Source of the DNA: Sphingobacteriia bacterium
Lineage (GTDB): Bacteria > Bacteroidota > Bacteroidia > UBA7662
DNA: 34,041 nt
Assembly (NCBI GenBank): GCA_009927485.1
Contig: RFMW01000212.1
Location: 1 to 34,041, forward strand
Direction: 5' to 3'
Part shown: piece by piece, positions 30,666 to 34,041 of the stretch
How the letters are laid out: every line of letters begins with the position of its first letter
Numbering within the stretch: the stretch's first letter is position 1
Translations under genes and position numbers: made by a program
The notes under the pieces: model-generated
What the model saw: only the letters and a program-made list of their open reading frames with translations
What the model was told of the DNA's origin: nothing
The model's database searches: none

Positions 30666-31235
30666 GTGAAAAAGATTTTTTTTGTTTTTTCTGCGCCCAG
30701 CGGAGCCGGCAAAACCACCCTGGTTCGCTATTTGTTGAAGCGCTTTCCTTCTTTCAGGTTTTCGGTTTCTTATACCAGCAGGCCTCTTCGGGGGCAAGAG
30801 GTGAATGGTGTTGATTATCATTTTGTGAAGGCGGAAGAGTTCCGCGATTTGATCCAAAAAGATTTTTTTGTGGAGTGGGAAGAGGTTTACCCTGACCATT
30901 TTTACGGAACCCCTAAGCAAACGGTTCTTGAATGCATGGCGTCCAACACCGTGCTTTTGTTGGATTTGGATGTTCAAGGCGGCTTGGAATTCAAGAAAAA
31001 ATTTCCTTCTCAAACCTTAGCAATTTTTGTGGGGGTTTCGAGTTTAGCTGTTTTGGAGGAGCGTCTTCGCAAGAGGGGTACCGACAGCGATTCCAAAATT
31101 CAAACCCGCCTTGCCAAAGCGGCCCTGGAAACTCAAAGCGCCCCTGAATTTGATGCCCTCCTAATCAACGATGATTTGGAAAAGGCTTCGGAAGAACTTC
31201 TGCAGATTATGGCGAATAGCGGTTACCATCCTTAA
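30666..31235 (+). CDS. gmk: guanylate kinase
   Basis: FVFSAPSGAGKTTLVRYLLKRFPSFRFSVSYTSRPLRGQEVNGVDYHF. Confidence 0.96.
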   Translation: MKKIFFVFSAPSGAGKTTLVRYLLKRFPSFRFSVSYTSRPLRGQEVNGVDYHFVKAEEFRDLIQKDFFVEWEEVYPDHFYGTPKQTVLECMASNTVLLLDLDVQGGLEFKKKFPSQTLAIFVGVSSLAVLEERLRKRGTDSDSKIQTRLAKAALETQSAPEFDALLINDDLEKASEELLQIMANSGYHP

Positions 31236-31253
31236 TTTTTCCTTGTTTTTTTC

Positions 31254-31850
31254 ATGAAATACACGGGTCTATTTTTAGGTTCTTTCAATCCTGTTCATCA
31301 AGGGCATTTGATCCTTGCAGAGACTTTTGCTTCTTTGGAGGATATGAAGGAGGTTTGGTTGGTTGTAAGCCCACAAAATCCTTTTAAATCGAACGAAAAA
31401 TTATTGGATTTCGAAACCCGTGTTCGTTGGGTTCAAGAAGCAATTCAAGACAATCCAAAACTTCGAGTAAGCAGCATCGAAAAAGAACTCTCTGTACCCT
31501 CGTATACCATCCACACCCTTGAAGCGCTAAGAGAATCTTATCCTGAACGCGATTTTGTTTTGCTGCTTGGCGAGGATCAGTTGGCTGGTTTTCATGGTTG
31601 GCATCGTTACCAAGAAATTCTCTCTCTCGTTCCCTTATGGGTTTATCCGCGTCACCATACGAATTCTCCGCATCAACATACAAATTCTCCCCATCAAGTA
31701 GAATTTCCTTACCGTTTATTGGAAGCGCCCAAAATTGAGATTTCATCGACCTATGTCCGCGAACGAATACGTTCAGGACTTTCCGTTCGCTATTTACTGC
31801 CTGAAGCCATATGGATAAGTTGTTCAAAACACCCTTTCTGGTGTGGATAA
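31254..31850 (+). CDS. nadD: nicotinate-nucleotide adenylyltransferase
   Basis: GLFLGSFNPVHQGHLILAE, VVSPQNPFK, LLGEDQLAGFHGWHRYQEIL, IEISSTYVRERIRSGLSVRYLLPEAIW. Confidence 0.95.
   Translation: MKYTGLFLGSFNPVHQGHLILAETFASLEDMKEVWLVVSPQNPFKSNEKLLDFETRVRWVQEAIQDNPKLRVSSIEKELSVPSYTIHTLEALRESYPERDFVLLLGEDQLAGFHGWHRYQEILSLVPLWVYPRHHTNSPHQHTNSPHQVEFPYRLLEAPKIEISSTYVRERIRSGLSVRYLLPEAIWISCSKHPFWCG
31656..31697 (+). repeat. in-frame 21-bp tandem duplication inside nadD (HTNSPHQ x2)
   Basis: catacgaattctccgcatcaa / catacaaattctccccatcaa, 19/21 identical. Confidence 0.95.
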
Positions 31851-32140
31851 GCAGCTCTTCCTTGGGTATAGAGGGTTTACAATTCAAAAGTCAAAATTGA
31901 ATCCCTTGGATTTTTGCACAGCAATTTTAGAAAATTGAAAAGTTATAATTGTCCTGTTTCTTATACACTTTTCCACATAGAATTTATATATCTTAATCTG
32001 GAACTCATTTAAGAAGATTTTATTGAAATTATAGTGGAAAAGCTGGTGGATAAATCTGTGGTAAGTCTTTTTCCACCTTTCCACAGCGCTAACAAACAAA
32101 AACAAAAAATAAATAGTTTAATTTTTAAAATACTTGTTCA
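31810..32140. other. candidate oriC: DnaA-box-like cluster plus AT-rich stretch
   Basis: TTWTNCACA exact matches at 31842-31850 (-), 31912-31920 (+), 31969-31977 (+); one-mismatch matches at 31810-31818 (-), 31961-31969 (+), 32033-32041 (-), 32045-32053 (-), 32069-32077 (+), 32077-32085 (+); A/T-rich run 32090-32135. Confidence 0.6.
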
Positions 32141-32148
32141 AAGCTCTT

Positions 32149-32181
32149 CTTGATTCCCTTAGCGTCTTAAGGCTACCTTTG
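32149..32181 (+). promoter_or_regulatory. Bacteroidota-type promoter upstream of the aminotransferase
   Basis: CTTG (32149-32152), 21-nt spacer, TACCTTTG (32174-32181). Confidence 0.55.
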
Positions 32182-32200
32182 GTTTTCACTTTCTCCTAGC

Positions 32201-33379
32201 ATGATGGCCCTGAAGCAAAGCATTTTTTCGCACATGAATGAGCTTGCTTTGTTGCACAACGCAGTGAATCTTGGTCAGGGTTTTCCGGATCATGATCCAC
32301 CTCAAGGTTTAATCGATGCTGTGCATCGCTCTTTGGAAGATTCTGCTTTTCAATATTTTCCTTCTTCAGGTTATCCGGCATTGCGTGATCAAATTTCCGG
32401 GATGTTAGCCCAGGATGATTCCATTCAGGTGGATCCCATTTCTGAGATAACCGTTACTGCGGGTGCTACCCAAGGTTTAGCGGATGCAATACGTAGCTTG
32501 GTCGGTACCGGGGATGAAGTGATTTTGGTGGATCCTGCCTATGATTCTTATGCGCCAGTTATCCAATCAACTGGGGCCAAGCCTTGTCGAATTTCCATGC
32601 TATATGATGTTGATGATGGTTTTTCGATGGATTGGCAGCGAATTTCTGATTCGATTAGCAAATCCACCAAACTTCTTATTCTGAATAATCCGCATAACCC
32701 TAGCGGGTATTTAATGAACGGTTCCGATCACCATTATTTGGAGACTTTGATGGAAAAACATAGTCAACTTCACTTATTGGGGGACGAGGTTTATGCGCAT
32801 ATCGTATTTGAAGGTTCTTTTCGTAGTTTTTTGAAAATGAGTTCTTTCAGAGAAAGAATTTTGGTGGTTCATTCGTTTGGTAAAACTTACCATTGCACAG
32901 GGTGGAAATTGGGTTTTGTGGCCGGCTCTCCAACGTGGATGCAGAAATTTAGGAAGGCTCACGAATTTAATGTTTTTTGTGTTAATTCTTTGTTGCAAAA
33001 AGCTTTTGCTGATTTTCTTGCAACGGATCAATCGCGGCATGAAATTTCTTCCTTTTACTTGGAACAAAGAGATTACATGATGGATTGGATTCGTAAGGGC
33101 CCCTTACAAGCAATTCCTGTACAAAGCACTTATTTTCAATGGATTGATTATAGCCAATGGGCTAACCAAGGTGGTTACCTTGTTCAAGGAAATTCTGATT
33201 TGGAACAAGCCGAGATTTGGTGTCAAAAAGCAGGATTTACTGCTATACCTTTTACCCCTTTTGTGGATACCAATAGTGGATGGAATCACCGTTTAATGAG
33301 GCTTTGTTTCGCCAAGAGTAAGGACAAAATAAACCACGCCTTTCAGAATTTATACAGCGCTTTGGGTGTTCAATATTAG
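32201..33379 (+). CDS. PLP-dependent aminotransferase, class I/II (methionine/glutamine aminotransferase, YbdL-like)
   Basis: VNLGQGFPDHDPP, GATQGLADAI, LILNNPHNPSGYL, VHSFGKTYHCTGWKLGF (PLP lysine). Confidence 0.92.
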   Translation: MMALKQSIFSHMNELALLHNAVNLGQGFPDHDPPQGLIDAVHRSLEDSAFQYFPSSGYPALRDQISGMLAQDDSIQVDPISEITVTAGATQGLADAIRSLVGTGDEVILVDPAYDSYAPVIQSTGAKPCRISMLYDVDDGFSMDWQRISDSISKSTKLLILNNPHNPSGYLMNGSDHHYLETLMEKHSQLHLLGDEVYAHIVFEGSFRSFLKMSSFRERILVVHSFGKTYHCTGWKLGFVAGSPTWMQKFRKAHEFNVFCVNSLLQKAFADFLATDQSRHEISSFYLEQRDYMMDWIRKGPLQAIPVQSTYFQWIDYSQWANQGGYLVQGNSDLEQAEIWCQKAGFTAIPFTPFVDTNSGWNHRLMRLCFAKSKDKINHAFQNLYSALGVQY

Positions 33380-33385
33380 TACGTT

Positions 33386-34041
33386 ATGCGCTTTATTCTT
33401 TATCAAAACGCGGCCCAATGGGGTAATCCTGTTGCTTCTATACAGAACCTTGAAGAAGGATTGCTTTCATTGAAGGGCTCCTGGAAGAAAGGGGATGTTT
33501 TGGTTTTACCGGAAATGTTCAGCACGGGGTTCATCACCGAGGAATCGCTCTTGTCAGATAGAAATCAATTAATTGAAAATCAGGACTATACCCTTGGATG
33601 GATGCGGAAATTTGCCCAAGAAAACCTTGTCAGTGTGATGGGATCCATACCGTATTGGAATGGGGAACTTCTGTTTAATCGTCTCTTTGTGATTGATGAA
33701 GGAAACGCGGTTAGGCAGAAGGAGCTCTCACATTATAATAAGCGCCATCTCTTTGGTATCGCCGGGGAGAATCGCATGTACACAGCAGGCCAAGAGCGTG
33801 TAATTGTAGACAAAGGGGAGTTGCGTTTGAATATGAGTATTTGTTACGATTTGCGTTTCCCGGTATGGCTGCGTAATAGAGGCGATTACGATGTTTTGGT
33901 TTGTGTGGCGAATTGGCCTGTAGCAAGGTCCACCGCTTGGAGAGCTCTATTAATTGCCAGAGCCATCGAAAATCAATGCTATGTTCTTGGGGTTAATCGT
34001 GTAGGAATTGATGGTACCCAGACGCCGTACGGTGGTGGTTC
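33386..34041 (+). CDS. carbon-nitrogen hydrolase (omega-amidase, YafV/Nit2-like), truncated by window end
   Basis: Translated by eye from ATG 33386: DVLVLPEMFSTGF (Glu), HYNKRHLFGIAGE (Lys), NMSICYDLRFPVW (Cys); open at 34041, so absent from the ORF track. Confidence 0.88.
   Translation, partial: MRFILYQNAAQWGNPVASIQNLEEGLLSLKGSWKKGDVLVLPEMFSTGFITEESLLSDRNQLIENQDYTLGWMRKFAQENLVSVMGSIPYWNGELLFNRLFVIDEGNAVRQKELSHYNKRHLFGIAGENRMYTAGQERVIVDKGELRLNMSICYDLRFPVWLRNRGDYDVLVCVANWPVARSTAWRALLIARAIENQCYVLGVNRVGIDGTQTPYGGG

Noticed and set aside
31884-32105. 73-aa minus-strand ORF in the nadD-aminotransferase gap
   Set aside because: Low-complexity AT-rich translation with no recognisable domain; overlaps the DnaA-box cluster, so better read as noncoding.

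Overview
Mostly a housekeeping segment of a Bacteroidota-type chromosome, inferred from T9SS sorting domain, TTTG/TAnnTTTG promoters, MurF-Alr fusion and rimP-nusA-infB. I support about 30 protein genes: rlmD, alpha/beta hydrolase, hemerythrin/Ric-like, Glu-type dehydrogenase (frameshifted), mscS-like, GNAT (frameshifted), kdsB, aspS, tadA, lysE-like, SAM methyltransferase, pnuC, infB, nusA, rimP, a collagen-like/FN3-like/cohesin-like surface protein, a dockerin-like/T9SS protein, a biotinyl-domain protein, M1 aminopeptidase, SprT-like protein, feoB, feoA, a small lipoprotein, murF-alr, recX (frameshifted), yicC, gmk, nadD, a class I/II aminotransferase and a truncated omega-amidase. No rRNA, tRNA, CRISPR or transposon was recognised. 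Three observations stand out. (1) A dense cluster of DnaA-box-like 9-mers lies in an AT-rich gap after nadD (about 31810-32140), a candidate chromosomal replication origin away from any visible dnaA. (2) A two-gene operon encodes a dockerin-like, T9SS-anchored protein and a collagen-like fibre protein with a C-terminal cohesin-like domain and no sorting domain of its own, a possible surface tethering system. (3) A small CxC lipoprotein ORF is translationally overlapped with feoA-feoB. Three genes also carry single-base frame disruptions, which may be sequencing/assembly errors or real decay. All family calls come from motif recognition by eye; no searches were run.
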